A DNA stretch of 62,538 nt from Brachionus plicatilis (GCA_010279815.1 QEOQ01000697.1:356080-418617); one strand, 5' to 3'. Positions 34,699 to 45,470 are shown, numbered from the stretch's first letter. Made by a program: numbers and translations. Notes: a model not told the origin generated them from the sequence alone.

Positions 34699-34930
34699 TT
34701 GTGCAACCATATGCGTGGGTGGCATGCAAGAAATTCTTTTCAAATTTGTAAACAAAAACTTATTAAATTTGAATCCCTAGATTTAAGCATTGAAAAATCT
34801 TTAAGAAAGATTAATGGCCTTCATTCCATTTCTGGTGGCCAAGGGTTCATGAAATGTAACTGTGTTGGTAAATGTCAGAAAAACTGTACTTTGGAAAAAA
34901 TGGAGTTTATTGTGATTCAAAATACCATAG
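34699..34930 (+). pseudogene. DDE-integrase-type transposase tail (KRBA2-like cysteine-rich end)
   Basis: A frame open from 34,699 (no ATG at that point) reads CKQKLIKFESLDLSIEKSLR, then HSISGGQGFMKCNCVGKCQK and C. In animal transposon-derived integrase proteins annotated as KRAB-A domain-containing 2-like, a 'SISGGQGF.KCNC...C' segment precedes a Cys-rich tail. Here the tail breaks down after the third Cys, and the frame ends in poly-T. Catalytic D,D-E residues would lie upstream and are not present. Relic; moderate certainty from motif memory only. Confidence 0.45.
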
Positions 34931-34971
34931 AAATAAATTTTTTTTTTTTTTTTAATTTTTTATCGAAATAA

Positions 34972-35626
34972 ATTTTTTATGATTGTCAAATTTTTTGAAA
35001 ATTTTTCTTAAATCATATTAATTTAAATTAAATAACATAATATAATTAATAATTTTTTCCTTTATTTTTAAAAAAAAATTTTTCATTCAAAACTTCAATT
35101 TGCCGAATAAGTTCAATTTAATGTTTTGAAAGTCTTACTTGCCTCGGCCACGCACTCGTGAAGACCGTTTCCCTGTTTTCTACAGTTCCCATAGTTTACT
35201 AAAATTTTTTTGAAAAATGTTTTTTTGCTCCATATTATATCCTAAAATAATTTTAATATTTCGTAGCTCAACAAACATTGAAGCAAACAATAGAAACAAA
35301 GGAGTCTGGAGAAGTTGAAAGAAAATCCTATTAAAGCAGCTAAGTAAGGAAGTGATTCAATATTTATTTAATGTGGAATGATCTTGGAATTGTTTTATGT
35401 TTGACGGAACGCGTGATAATTTCTTAAGTTTGCCAACACAAAAAAGGATGGAAAAAAAATCTTCAAAAACCTAAGAAGATTAATTACAGCAGTGATTTGA
35501 GATCAGGAAATTTCATCAATTTTCCTAAATAAACGAAATTTTATTTAAAATAATGCTATTAATCGGAAATTTTCGAAAATTTACCTTTTTCAAAATTGGC
35601 AAAATGTTTTAAGTTTCGTTATTCTA
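34972..35626. other. No gene seen
   Basis: A slightly GC-richer patch at 35,135-35,195 has no readable frame. Confidence 0.3.
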
Positions 35627-37284
35627 AGGTGCATTTAAGGCAAAACTACGTCACTACTCTGGGATTCTAAATTTTTTTGCATATTCGTGTTCCCCATGTA
35701 TAATAACCCATGTTTGGTGTTTTTTTTATGTTTCTACCTATTTCAGGTAAAAAGTTAATTAACTTTGAAAAAAGGAGTTTTTTGAGGCATAGCAACATTA
35801 AAAACCCTTTTTTCTCCCAAAAATACTCCGATTTGTATATTTTTTTTTTCATTTTCTGATTTTAAATGCTTTAAATTTTATTATTCTTGATTAAAAAATA
35901 AAAAATATTTTTAATTTACCTGTTTTTTTTTTACTTTTATACCTTTTTTTTCACAAAAAAGAGAGCCGAGCTTCGTTGGCAGGTGAATATATCTAATATT
36001 GTATATCAGTAGATAGATCTACTCAATACGCACAAACTAATGAAGAGCTTTTTTTTATATGATTCCTACTTGCCAAGATATTTGCCTTTTACTAGCAGCT
36101 GTTTTTGAGAAAAAATTCAAATTTTTAATTTTTCAGTCTTATATAACTAAATTTTTGACTTATGTCATTAAAAATCATTTTCTTTTAATCTTAATAACTA
36201 AATTAATTAGAATTTAAAATTGAAAATGAAAAAGCAAAAACAGCATTAAAGAAAATTGCTCCAGCAGAGGCTTGCAGCCGAGCATATTCAGGAGGTAGTG
36301 AATATTGAACCAAGATCTTTACCAACATCGTCGACTCTTATTTCTATTGCGTCATCTACTAATGAACTTGCTGATACTTCTGCTTATACAACTGTAAGCA
36401 TTGATTCTGTCCACATGATAGCTGAACTGTGCAATTCTATTCTCAATATTGATTGTACTCAACGTTCGCTAAGTGTCTTAATTTATGCTATCTTAAAGTA
36501 TGCTTTAATTCTTAATTTATTTTCTTTTTCATATTTCTTTAATCAAATGTTGAAGACATTTTAATGTGCCAAAAAGGGATGCTGATTCATTTTTGTCAGA
36601 CATCACCTTGAATTCGGTTAAAACATGTAAATTACATTATGATACATTTGTTGCTGATAATGATGACATGATTCTTAATGATGGAAGAGGTGGTAAGCAT
36701 GAACCAACTATGCCTACGATTATTGAAGACATAGCTGGAAACTTGAATGAAAGGGACTAAATAACTATTTTCTTAATTTAATGTTTAAAAAAAAAATTTT
36801 TCTCAAAAACAGCTGCTAGTAAAAGGCAAATATCTTGGCAAGTAGGAATCATATAAAAAAAAGCTCTTCATTAGTTTGTGCGTATTGAGTAGATCTATCT
36901 ACTGATATACAATATTAGATATATTCACCTGCCAACGAAGCTCGGCTCTCTTTTTTGTGAAAAAAAAGGTATAAAAGTAAAAAAAAAACAGGTAAATTAA
37001 AAATATTTTTTATTTTTTAATCAAGAATAATAAAATTTAAAGCATTTAAAATCAGAAAATGAAAAAAAAAATATACAAATCGGAGTATTTTTGGGAGAAA
37101 AAAGGGTTTTTAATGTTGCTATGCCTCAAAAAACTCCTTTTTTCAAAGTTAATTAACTTTTTACCTGAAATAGGTAGAAACATAAAAAAAACACCAAACA
37201 TGGGTTATTATACATGGGGAACACGAATATGTAAAAAAATTTAGAATCCCAGAGTAGTGACGTAGTTTTGCCTTAAATGCACCT
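35627..37284. mobile_element. Long-TIR element family L, copy 2 (1658 bp), TA-flanked
   Basis: AGGTGCATTTAAGGCAAAAC at the left is mirrored at the right, with TA at 35,625-35,626 and 37,285-37,286. The arms are about 487 bp (35,627-36,113 and 36,798-37,284), so similar that a 61-residue frame translates identically from both. Such identity implies recent insertion or gene conversion. The unique core (36,114-36,797) holds a broken ORF. A shorter relative is at 17,083-17,916. Confidence 0.92.
36256..36760 (+). pseudogene. Unrecognised ORF pair in the core of the long-TIR element
   Basis: The first frame (36,256-36,564) reads LQQRLAAEHIQEVVNIEPRS, then a Ser/Thr-rich stretch and ATG-DSVHMIAELCNSIL-type sequence. 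The second (36,566-36,760) reads PKRDADSFLSDITLNSVKTC, then DGRGGKHEPTMPTIIEDIAG. The 'DGRGGKHEP.MPTIIEDIAGNLNE' end is preserved in the shorter copy, so it belongs to the element. No DDE motif is visible; probably the N-terminal part of a larger, deleted transposase. Confidence 0.45.
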
Positions 37285-39952
37285 TAAGTAAATTATCATT
37301 AATTTAGTAAAATTGATAAAAAATTCTCATCTCACATCACTACTGTTTATTCCTCAATCGAAAAAAGAATATTAGAAAAATAAAAAAATAATTAATAACA
37401 TTTAATTTTTAAATCTAACAGATATAAATTTTTTGAGGATATCTTAAAAGTCAAATTAAATATTTTTTTAAATAAATTGTAACTTTATTTATTTCGTTTC
37501 TCTGTGCCCTTGCAAAATTTGGCTTCTTCAGCTTAATAAAAATAACATTAAAAAAATTTAAATTAAATCAATAAAAATGAAATGAAGAAAAAAAATTATA
37601 AAATAAATTGAAATAAGTAATCATTGTTGCTGCATGTTTGGGTAATCTACGCTTCAGGAAAGAAATAAGAAATGAATTAAAATATAATTAAGAATGAAAT
37701 TTATTCCAAGAAACTTGGTTCCTTTTTGTCTAGTGATTTTATTTCCATTTTATTAGATAGGAAAAGATTATGATCGTGATCGTTCAGGAAAATACTTTGT
37801 GAAGCCATTGCTATAAATCAAAAATATGGTGGAAACTGAAGTTAATAGTAATAATTAAATAATAATTTTCAAAAATTATTTTTTAAAATTGATTTAGTTT
37901 ATGTTATTGTTTTATTAAAAAATTTAACGCAGGAGTTTATTTTTAAGGTAAGCATTAAATACTAATCTTATTTTTTTTTATTTCTGTAAAACTCTGCAAA
38001 AATATTTGTATTTTCATATTATGTGATATTATTAAAAAAATAATTTCATCGTATTGTAAAGCACCTCTATTAAATAATATAAATTAAAAAAATTGCAAAA
38101 AAATTAAATTAATAAATTGAAATAAGGATGATAAGTAAAACTTTTCTTCAAAATTATGACACCAGGATTTCATTTTTAAACCTTGAATAATTTTTAGTTT
38201 ATTTCTTCATCATAAATATCCACTAAAAAGAATCTTGTATCTTTTTAGTTTTGACATTTTTTTTTTAATTAAAGGAGAACATGCTTAGAAAAAGAAAAAA
38301 GATTAAACAATTTCAAATTTTACAATAAAAAATAATTTCATTTTCAATTTGTTGTGTTTGTTTGTTTGTTTAATTTTTTTTTGTACCACTTTTTAAATGT
38401 TTAATAAAAGATCAAAAAGAAGCTGTACATAGAAACACTTTTAGACTATTGCGTAAAGAAAATCTAATAAATGAAAAACAAACAAAAAAAGAAAAAAGTT
38501 TAAGCGGGATTTTACGAAAATTTACCATATCTATTTTTTTTATGAAAAAAAGCTTTTAAATAATTAAATCAACAAAATTAAAAGAAAAGCGTTAAAAAGA
38601 CCATTTTTGTCCCTTTTAAAATCCTCAAAATAACAAGTAATTTTATGAAATTTATGTAAAATTACTTTCGAATAAAGTAATAAATTCTAAATAAAATTTG
38701 CAAGAATTAAAATGTCTAGTTAGTTTCCGATCAATTCTTAATTTTGAGAGTATCTTCTATTATCTAGCATGTTTTAATTAAAAATTTAATTGATTTTTTT
38801 AATTAATTGTATAATGACAATTACGGTGGCGCCACTAGTCATACTCCTTTTTAAAAATCATGTCTTTATCTTCCTACTTCAAATAAAGCAAATTTAAAAA
38901 ATTTAAAATGTTGATTTAATTAAATATTTTATTGTAAATAATTTTAACAATTGCCAAATCTCAATAAAATGCCTGACTTGAACACAAGAATTATTCTTTT
39001 TAAAATTAAAATTTAATTTGATTAAATATCCTCACAATATTTTAGCTGTGATTTTTTTCCTGTCAGGAGTTTTTTTTAACCATCCTAACAGAATAAAAAA
39101 AAAATTAGAAAATTTTTAATACTGACTTGACGTCATTTAATTTCTAACCAAACAACAAATATCTAATTAATAAAATAACAATCAGTTAGCATTTTTTAAT
39201 TTCATTTAATATCATTTTTTGATTAAACAACTTTTGAATATTTGAATAAAAAATCAAAAAATAAATTTTTTTTTTTAAATTTTAGTTTAGTATAGAAAAA
39301 AGGGAAAGGCATATACTCGTGATTCTAAAGAATTTTTCGATTTGACATTTTTGACAATAAAGCTAATTAAGATTCTTTGTTTTGCTTCTAATACTAATAT
39401 ATTTTTCACGTTAACCTACGTAAGTTTTAAATTATTGTGCTTATGAATCCAAAATTACATCTATTGACAATAAAAAAAAAGAATCCTTTTAAAAACTTTT
39501 TATCCTTTAAAAACTTAAAAACCATAAAGAGTCTTAAAAAAAAGAATGTACTATTTGTACTTTTTGACAAAAAAACACCATAAAGGACGTACTTTTTGTA
39601 CTTTTTATATTAAGTCAAAGTTAGTTTCTACCCAAAATGTAATGTAACTACATCTATTGTCAATAGCTCCAAAATTAAATCAAATTAAAAAATTGCCACA
39701 GGAAAAAATTTTTTTTTGTTGACAAGACGTAAATAATTTTTACATTTTCATATTTTTATATTTTTTTTGCAAAAATAAATTTTTTTTTTCATTTTGACTA
39801 CTGCCAACAAAAGTAAAATTTAATAAAATAAATTAAATAAATTTTTTTTACTAATTTTCTCAAATATTGCACAAAAAATAGCGAAATTAATTATTTTCTA
39901 TAACATAAACTACTGTTAGTTTGAAAACTATTAAAATTAAAAAGAAATTTTT
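37285..39952. other. 2.7 kb without recognisable genes
   Basis: A/T-rich with many TAAAT/TTTAAT runs. Small features only: a GGTGGCGCCAC palindrome at 38,825 and GTACTTTTTGTACTTTTT repeats near 39,545-39,605. No frame longer than about 60 codons. Confidence 0.4.
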
Positions 39953-42105
39953 GAGTCCGTAATGTTTCATAGCATTATTTTTTTCATAGCATAAAAAATT
40001 TCATAGCAGACAAAAAAAAATTCATAGCAAAAGCATTTTGTTTCATAGCTATTTTTTTTTTTTCATAGCACAAAAATTCATAGCATTTAAAATTTGATTG
40101 CTAAAAAAATATTACAATTATTACAATTTGATGACATAAAAATGAATAAACGCTTTATAAAGGAAAATGCAAATAATTCACCGTCGATCAGGCGGTTAAG
40201 ATCTGGTCTAACAATTCAACCTAAAGAAATTGCCACAATTCCTTCTGAAATTATAAACGAGCAATCTAGTGTTCTTTTATCAAATACTGATGAGCAATTT
40301 TTTATTTATCGTACAAATGAATGTAATGAAAATAAAGATCCGGATAGTGATAAATCTGATGATGATAATGATCTGGCTGACAATCAGGAGAATGATACAT
40401 CTGACGAAGATGATCTGAGTGTTGACGATACTAGTGAATCTGACAGTGATGAAGATGGAGAATTTTACATTGCCTTGACTGAAGAGATAAATAAACTTTG
40501 TATTACTACTAAAGATTTTTATTTGTCAAAAACCATTCGTAATGGCCAAAAATTGTGTTCATTTGGATATTACTATACAAAAGAGAGGACTACAAAAAAA
40601 GGCTTTATTCATTGGAAATGTGAAGATACTTTGAAATGCAGTGGTCGGGCACATTCTGAGGGCGAAGATGTTGAAATTACAATTGCTCATTCACATAAAC
40701 CTGATATCGCTAGAAAGTACAAATTAATCAATGATGAAAAAATAAAAGAATTGGCTATTAAATCTAAAGACAACCCTAGAGATATCCTAATCGAGACTCA
40801 AAAATGTGATGATGAAGACGTAGTGCTCAAATCAAGTTATAACAATGTAAGACAGGTTATTTCTAGAGTAAGACAAAATAAAGCAGGCTATGGTAAGAAC
40901 GCAAAAGACCTGTCACACATTGTTATACCGGATAATTTACGATTTACATATAGAAATCAATTATTTGTTTACTCAGATACAGGTCCGTCTGATGAAAATC
41001 GTATTCTTTTATTTACAACAGAAGACAACTTGCGTTTACTTGAAAAGTATCGTGATTGGTACTGCGATGGAACTTTTGATATAAGTCCTGTGCTGTTTAA
41101 ACAATTATATTCAATTCACGTTGTTGTTAATAACAAAGACTTGCCTTTAGTTTATGCATTGCTACCAAATAAGAAGCAGTCGAGTTATACTAAATTATTT
41201 CGTCTTATCAAGTCATTTACAACCAAAGAGCCTAAATCAATTAATGTAGATTTTGAAAAAGCTGTTTTCAATTCAGTAAAAACTGTATTCAAAGGTATTC
41301 ATGTATATGGTTGTTTTTTTCATCTTACTCAAAACTTTTGGCGTAAAATGATTAAGATTCCAGGATTTTTGGATAATTATTATAAGAAAGAGAGCAAATT
41401 TAAAGAAGCTTTTATGATGCACAAAGCTTTATGCTATGTACCTGAATCTGACGTTGTATATGTGTTTAAACAACTCAAGTCTCAATTAGATAAATCTTTC
41501 GATCCGTTCTTTAAATACATTGAAAAGTATTACATAGGCAAGAAAAAAAAAGTAGCTCGTTATCAAATTCCCACTTGGAATTTGTACAATCGTGTTTTAG
41601 AAGAGTTGCCAAGAACAAATAATAGTGTCGAATCTTGGCACAATGCTTTTACAACTAATGAAAAAAAACATCTAAATATCAATGCTCTGGTAGAGAAGAT
41701 GAGACTTGAGCAATCAAATACCGAAAATAATTATACGCGAATTAGAAGTGGACATTTATTTGATAGAGATGTTGATCAAATAAAAACCGACAAGCGTATA
41801 TTCAATGTTGTATCTAATTATTCAAAAGTCGATTGCTTGGAATATTTAAAGAATATTAGTTTAAACACAATTAACTAATTTTTTATTTTTTAATTAATCT
41901 TAATTGACATGTATCTCACTTTCATATGAACTATATTTGAATAAATAAATTTTTTTGTGCTATGTATAATATGCTATGAATTTTAATGCTATGATAATTT
42001 ACCTGTATGCTATGAAAGAAAATAAAGTGCTATGAAAATTTACCTGTATGCTATGAAAAAAAATAATGCTATGAATTAATACATGCTATGAAATAAGCCA
42101 GTCCC
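39953..42105 (+). mobile_element. Apparently complete autonomous MULE with TTCATAGCA arrays (2153 bp)
   Basis: Left end GAGTCCGTAATGTTTCATAGC; the right end complement begins GGGACTGGCTTATTTCATAGC. Flanked by AAATTTTT on both sides (8 bp). Seven TTCATAGCA motifs lie at 39,965-40,087 and eight inverted TGCTATGA motifs at 41,957-42,090, separated by short A/T runs. Between them is one uninterrupted transposase gene. It is the best-preserved element in the window. Confidence 0.9.
40142..41878 (+). CDS. Mutator-like (MULE) transposase, 578 aa, intact
   Basis: Cuts and joins transposon DNA, acting in the nucleus. The first ATG is at 40,142; upstream codons are open but lack ATG. Layout: an acidic Ser/Asp/Glu-rich leader (about residues 55-110); a FLYWCH-like zinc-binding domain (GYYYTKERTTKKGFIHWKCE ... 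KCSGRAHSEG ... AHSHKPD, about 125-190); MULE catalytic core with CDGTF (first Asp, about 309), VDFEKA (second Asp, about 370), GCFFHLTQNFWRK, and TNNSVESWHNAF (Glu, about 497). All three catalytic acids and the C-x2-H signature are present. Unlike the fragments at 4, 8, 20 and 27 kb, there is no SWIM finger or AT-hook. No stop or frameshift. Terminal arrays lie within 70-180 bp of both ends of the gene. Confidence 0.9.
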   Translation: MNKRFIKENANNSPSIRRLRSGLTIQPKEIATIPSEIINEQSSVLLSNTDEQFFIYRTNECNENKDPDSDKSDDDNDLADNQENDTSDEDDLSVDDTSESDSDEDGEFYIALTEEINKLCITTKDFYLSKTIRNGQKLCSFGYYYTKERTTKKGFIHWKCEDTLKCSGRAHSEGEDVEITIAHSHKPDIARKYKLINDEKIKELAIKSKDNPRDILIETQKCDDEDVVLKSSYNNVRQVISRVRQNKAGYGKNAKDLSHIVIPDNLRFTYRNQLFVYSDTGPSDENRILLFTTEDNLRLLEKYRDWYCDGTFDISPVLFKQLYSIHVVVNNKDLPLVYALLPNKKQSSYTKLFRLIKSFTTKEPKSINVDFEKAVFNSVKTVFKGIHVYGCFFHLTQNFWRKMIKIPGFLDNYYKKESKFKEAFMMHKALCYVPESDVVYVFKQLKSQLDKSFDPFFKYIEKYYIGKKKKVARYQIPTWNLYNRVLEELPRTNNSVESWHNAFTTNEKKHLNINALVEKMRLEQSNTENNYTRIRSGHLFDRDVDQIKTDKRIFNVVSNYSKVDCLEYLKNISLNTIN

Positions 42106-42212
42106 AAATTTTTTTATCATTTTTCCATGTTAATCAAAGTCAAATGATATTTTTGTATTTTAAAAATATTCTTTACCGAAATTAAAAAATTTACAATCCA
42201 AAAAAATTTACA

Positions 42213-42271
42213 AAGAAAACATTGAATTTTCAAAGTAAGAATTCCTTACTTTGAAAATTCAATGTTTTCTT
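42213..42271. repeat. Perfect 27-bp-arm hairpin
   Basis: AAGAAAACATTGAATTTTCA... (42,213-42,239) pairs exactly with 42,245-42,271 across the loop AATTC. It lies about 110 bp past the complete MULE and is not part of its array. No ORF or poly-U terminator context. Confidence 0.9.
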
Positions 42272-42839
42272 GTTTTCGTATTGTCTTTTCTTACTAAGAA
42301 AAAACAATAATACTTTTTACAGCTGAATTTTTTGGAAACATTAACATTTGTTCATATCAAGAAAATTAAAATTCTTCTTGTTCTTTTGGTTTTTAAAATT
42401 TTTGAATATTAATCCAAATAAATTAAAAAAATCAAATTTTAATCTTATATTACCTTTTTTTGAAAATCAAAAAAATTTCTAACAACAGACAATATTTTGT
42501 TTAATCAGCGTTGAATTCTAATTTTGTACACGATCAAAAACACTCTATTTTAAATTCTAGCTTTTGTGTTCTTAGTTTGTTTTTTTCCAAGAATGACTGA
42601 TGAAATAAAATTAGTTACTTAATAAAGACAAAAGAGAAATATTCATTTTTGAAAAATCAGAATTTTTAAAAATAGGAATGCGTTTTTCATTTAAATAAAT
42701 GAAATTGAATATTTGAGTAGATATTTTGAACATGTTTATTAAAAATTTCCGTTTAAAACTAATTAGTCAATAGTGCATTTTATATTTTTGATAAGAAAAT
42801 AATTGTTATAATTTTTATACTATTAAAAAATTTTAGAGT

Positions 42840-43140
42840 TGCCAACTTGAAAGTAACACTTAAAATTTTCTAAAAAAGTTCCAGTAATTATCAAGAAAAC
42901 TCAAGTGATATCTGAATTTTTAATTTTTGACCTAAAATTCGTAAATTAACTAACGTCCTTTGAACTTTTAAATTTTATTATTTATTTAGATACTCAAAAA
43001 AAAAAATTAACCCTTTAAGAAAAAAAAAAAAAAAAGTTGTATTTTTTTCAGATCCGCGTATAAAATGATAAAATTGAAATATTTTTTTATATCATAAATA
43101 TCCTGAAAGAGCATAAAATTTTTTACAATCTGGTATATTT
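42840..43140 (+). repeat. Dispersed repeat family DR1, copy
   Basis: Shares AAGTGATATCTGAATTTTTA, TTTGACCTAAAATTCGTAAA, CGTCCTTTGAA, TTAACCCTTTAA and GAAAGAGCATAAAATT...CTGGTATATT with 27,940-28,225 in the same order. Confidence 0.65.
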
Positions 43141-43507
43141 TTTATTTCTTTGTCATTTTTTATATTGAAAAAAAGTCAAAAAAATGCTTTTTTCACTTGA
43201 ATTGTATGTGGTTCCACGGATCACTAATGATACAAATATTTTTTTTTAAATTAACTATGCATAATTTTTAACACATCTATGGTTTTATTTTTTTTAATTT
43301 TTTCTCTATTTTATATAAATTAAGTCTCAAAAAAAAATAAAATTTTTTTAATTAAATAGATCTATAGTAAAGTGACAAGATCAGGCTATAAATATAACTT
43401 AAAAATTAAAGAGAAAAGAGATTCAATTCTTATTTCTTTACTTTTTTTAAATAAAGAGTAAAACTAAATACTAAGATGATTATTCACATACACGGCCAGT
43501 TTTATAT

Positions 43508-43519
43508 TGGTGGCAGCGG
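43508..43519 (+). promoter_or_regulatory. Retrotransposon primer-binding site
   Basis: TGGTGGCAGCGG is a PBS sequence often seen just inside the 5' LTR of Gypsy-type elements. It is one of the few GC-rich 12-mers in the region and precedes the gag remnant by about 1 kb, including the nested MITE. Confidence 0.55.
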
Positions 43520-43893
43520 TTGAGCTATTAGATTGATTTCTACAATAGAAATAAAATTTGGTATCAAGTGTGTTGAATAGTCGATTTTAGTGGTAAGCCA
43601 AAAAGTTTAGTGTTTGAGATAGAAAAGAGAAAAAAGATTTTAGTTATTCACTGTTTAAGTCAATTTTGAAAAATAATGAAGAGAATAGTATAGCACGAGA
43701 TATTTCAATGAAGTCAGTGAATAATTGTTTCACTCAAGCTTATTTAAAAGTTAAAAGAGAAACAAGACATGCAATTTTTTGGAAAGTTCTTGGAGTGATG
43801 TTTCTACGCGTGATTTTTAAAATACAGTATTGCACAAAAATTTAGACGCTTTAGTTTTTTTCAATTGATTAATTAGTGTGACATGAAAAAATT

Positions 43894-44257
43894 GGCAATG
43901 TGAAATTTTAGTACAAAAATTACAGTACAAATAGTAAAAACTTTATAATTTTTTTTCTAATTGTGCAAAAATGGTTCTGTAAAAAGTACAATATTGTACA
44001 AATTTTGTACAAAAGAATTCCAAGCTCTGCAAAAACTCTGCAAAAAATCTGCAATTTATTGCATAGTTTAATCAAGGATTTTTTGATGGTGTGCATTTTA
44101 CAGAAAATTGCAGAGTTTTTGCAGAGTTTTTGCAGAGCTTGGAATTCTTTTGTACAAAATTTGTACAATATTGTTCTTTTTGCAGAACCATTTTTGCACA
44201 ATTTATAAAGTTTTTACTATTTGTACTGTAATTTTTGTACTCAAATTTCACATTGCC
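43894..44257. mobile_element. Foldback MITE family A, copy 2 (364 bp)
   Basis: GGCAATGTGAAATTTTAGTAC at the left, GTACTCAAATTTCACATTGCC at the right. AAAAAATT flanks both sides (8 bp). Slightly longer than copy 1 because AAACTCTGC is duplicated in the arms. The frames at 43,920-44,208 on both strands are palindrome shadows. Inserted in the leader of the Gypsy-type element, so it is younger than that element. Confidence 0.9.
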
Positions 44258-44489
44258 AAAAAATTAAATTTTGTTTTAAAAACCTAGTAAATAAATAAAA
44301 CTAAATATATAAAGCCAAAAGTTTTATTATATGCGAAAAATTTTAAAATGGAAGAATACAATTTCATTCAACAATAAGAAAAATATTTCATTTAGCAATA
44401 TTTGGAAACATCAAATTTTCCAGTCGGAGAATAAAGAAGCTGAGACAACAAAGTGTCTGAACGGAAATAGAATAAGCCAAAAGAGTTAA

Positions 44490-44711
44490 ATGATGATAAA
44501 ATTAAGCTTAAGAGCCCAATTGGTTTTTACTTTGGTTACTTATGTGGATATATTTCTAGCAAGATTTGATAATTATCTAGAATTAAATGGAATTTTTAGA
44601 GACAGAGATAAGATTAATATTTTAGGAGCGTTTTTGGATGAAAGAACGTTAATATTATTCGATAGTTTGATAAATCAACAGTCATATGATGAGGTAAAAC
44701 CAAATTCATAG
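44490..44711 (+). pseudogene. Retrotransposon gag fragment
   Basis: After a short lead-in, the frame reads DIFLARFDNYLELNGIFRDR, then DKINILGAFLDERTLILFDS. The 'FL.RFDNYL..N.I....K...LG..L...AL.LFDSL' layout is the capsid-like segment of Gypsy-type Gag. It ends prematurely at 44,711. Stops before and after show it is not functional. A CxxC...H scrap about 420 bp downstream fits the nucleocapsid region. Confidence 0.6.
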
Positions 44712-45271
44712 ATCTTTTTCCTAGACCAGAATCTTCTGCACATGTTTTGCCTTCATACATTTGTTGGCACATGCCAAAAGCTAAATGAAAGCCTAAATCA
44801 GGATGCGGCGGTACTGCAGGAATTTAGTCGAAAAGCAATTCCTGATTGAAATCCTTAAGAACTAGATATTTAAGACATATAACAGGAGGAGAAATCAGAA
44901 ACTTAATTACACCATATTAGAATCGAATATGTTGTATCAAAAACATAATTAAAATTTTTGAAATTCAAAAAATAACGTTGAGACATTAAGAAATACCTAT
45001 GAAAATAATTTGGTAAATGCTCACTTGAGAACAACTCAAATTTTCAAAATTGTTGAATACCTCAAACGATGGATCGTTTTTTAATTCAACAAGGAGGGAT
45101 TATACGACAAATTGTCCAGTTCAAAACCAACAATGAGATGTTTTTTGTGTAATGAGTAAAGGCATATTAAGAAGAATTTTCGTATTGAAATCAGAAATAC
45201 GAACAATCGATACTATAGATTGAGTTATGATAGTCAATATAATTCATTGAATAGATCAACACAACAATGAC

Positions 45272-45400
45272 AAAAATCAGAAATGATCAAGAAAGCAATT
45301 TTCTACAAATACAAATAACATAAATGAAAAATCAGAAATGATCAAGAAAGCAATTTTCTACAAATACAAATAACATAAATAAATGAAAAATCAGATAATA
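45272..45400. repeat. 55-bp tandem duplication
   Basis: AAAAATCAGAAATGATCAAG through ACAAATAACATAAATG occurs twice in a row (from 45,272 and 45,327), followed by a partial third start at about 45,386. It lies in decayed gag sequence. Confidence 0.85.
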
Positions 45401-45470
45401 ACGACCAAAAATATGTCCTTGAATGGAATTAAATAATGAGATTTGAAATCAATTTAAACTTAGAATCAAG

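Larger units (their letters stand above)
43380..45470 (+). mobile_element. Gypsy-type LTR retrotransposon, 5' part, decayed
   Basis: Order: probable end of a 5' LTR (to about 43,500), primer-binding site at 43,508, leader, gag remnants (44,490-44,711) and a zinc-knuckle-like scrap at about 45,135-45,180. A MITE is inserted at 43,894-44,257. No protease, RT or integrase follows, so the element is truncated. LTR limits could not be set because no second LTR is present. Confidence 0.55.

Noticed and set aside
31201..36325. Shared 16-mer TTGAACCAAGATCTTT at about 31,203 and 36,305
   Set aside because: It lies in two unrelated coding fragments and homology does not extend; one short match is not enough to link them.
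35667..37244. Two identical 61-codon frames in opposite orientation
   Set aside because: They are the two arms of the long-TIR element read as protein; no start context or domain.
40094..40141. Start of the MULE transposase at 40,094
   Set aside because: The codon there is TTG; the first in-frame ATG is at 40,142.
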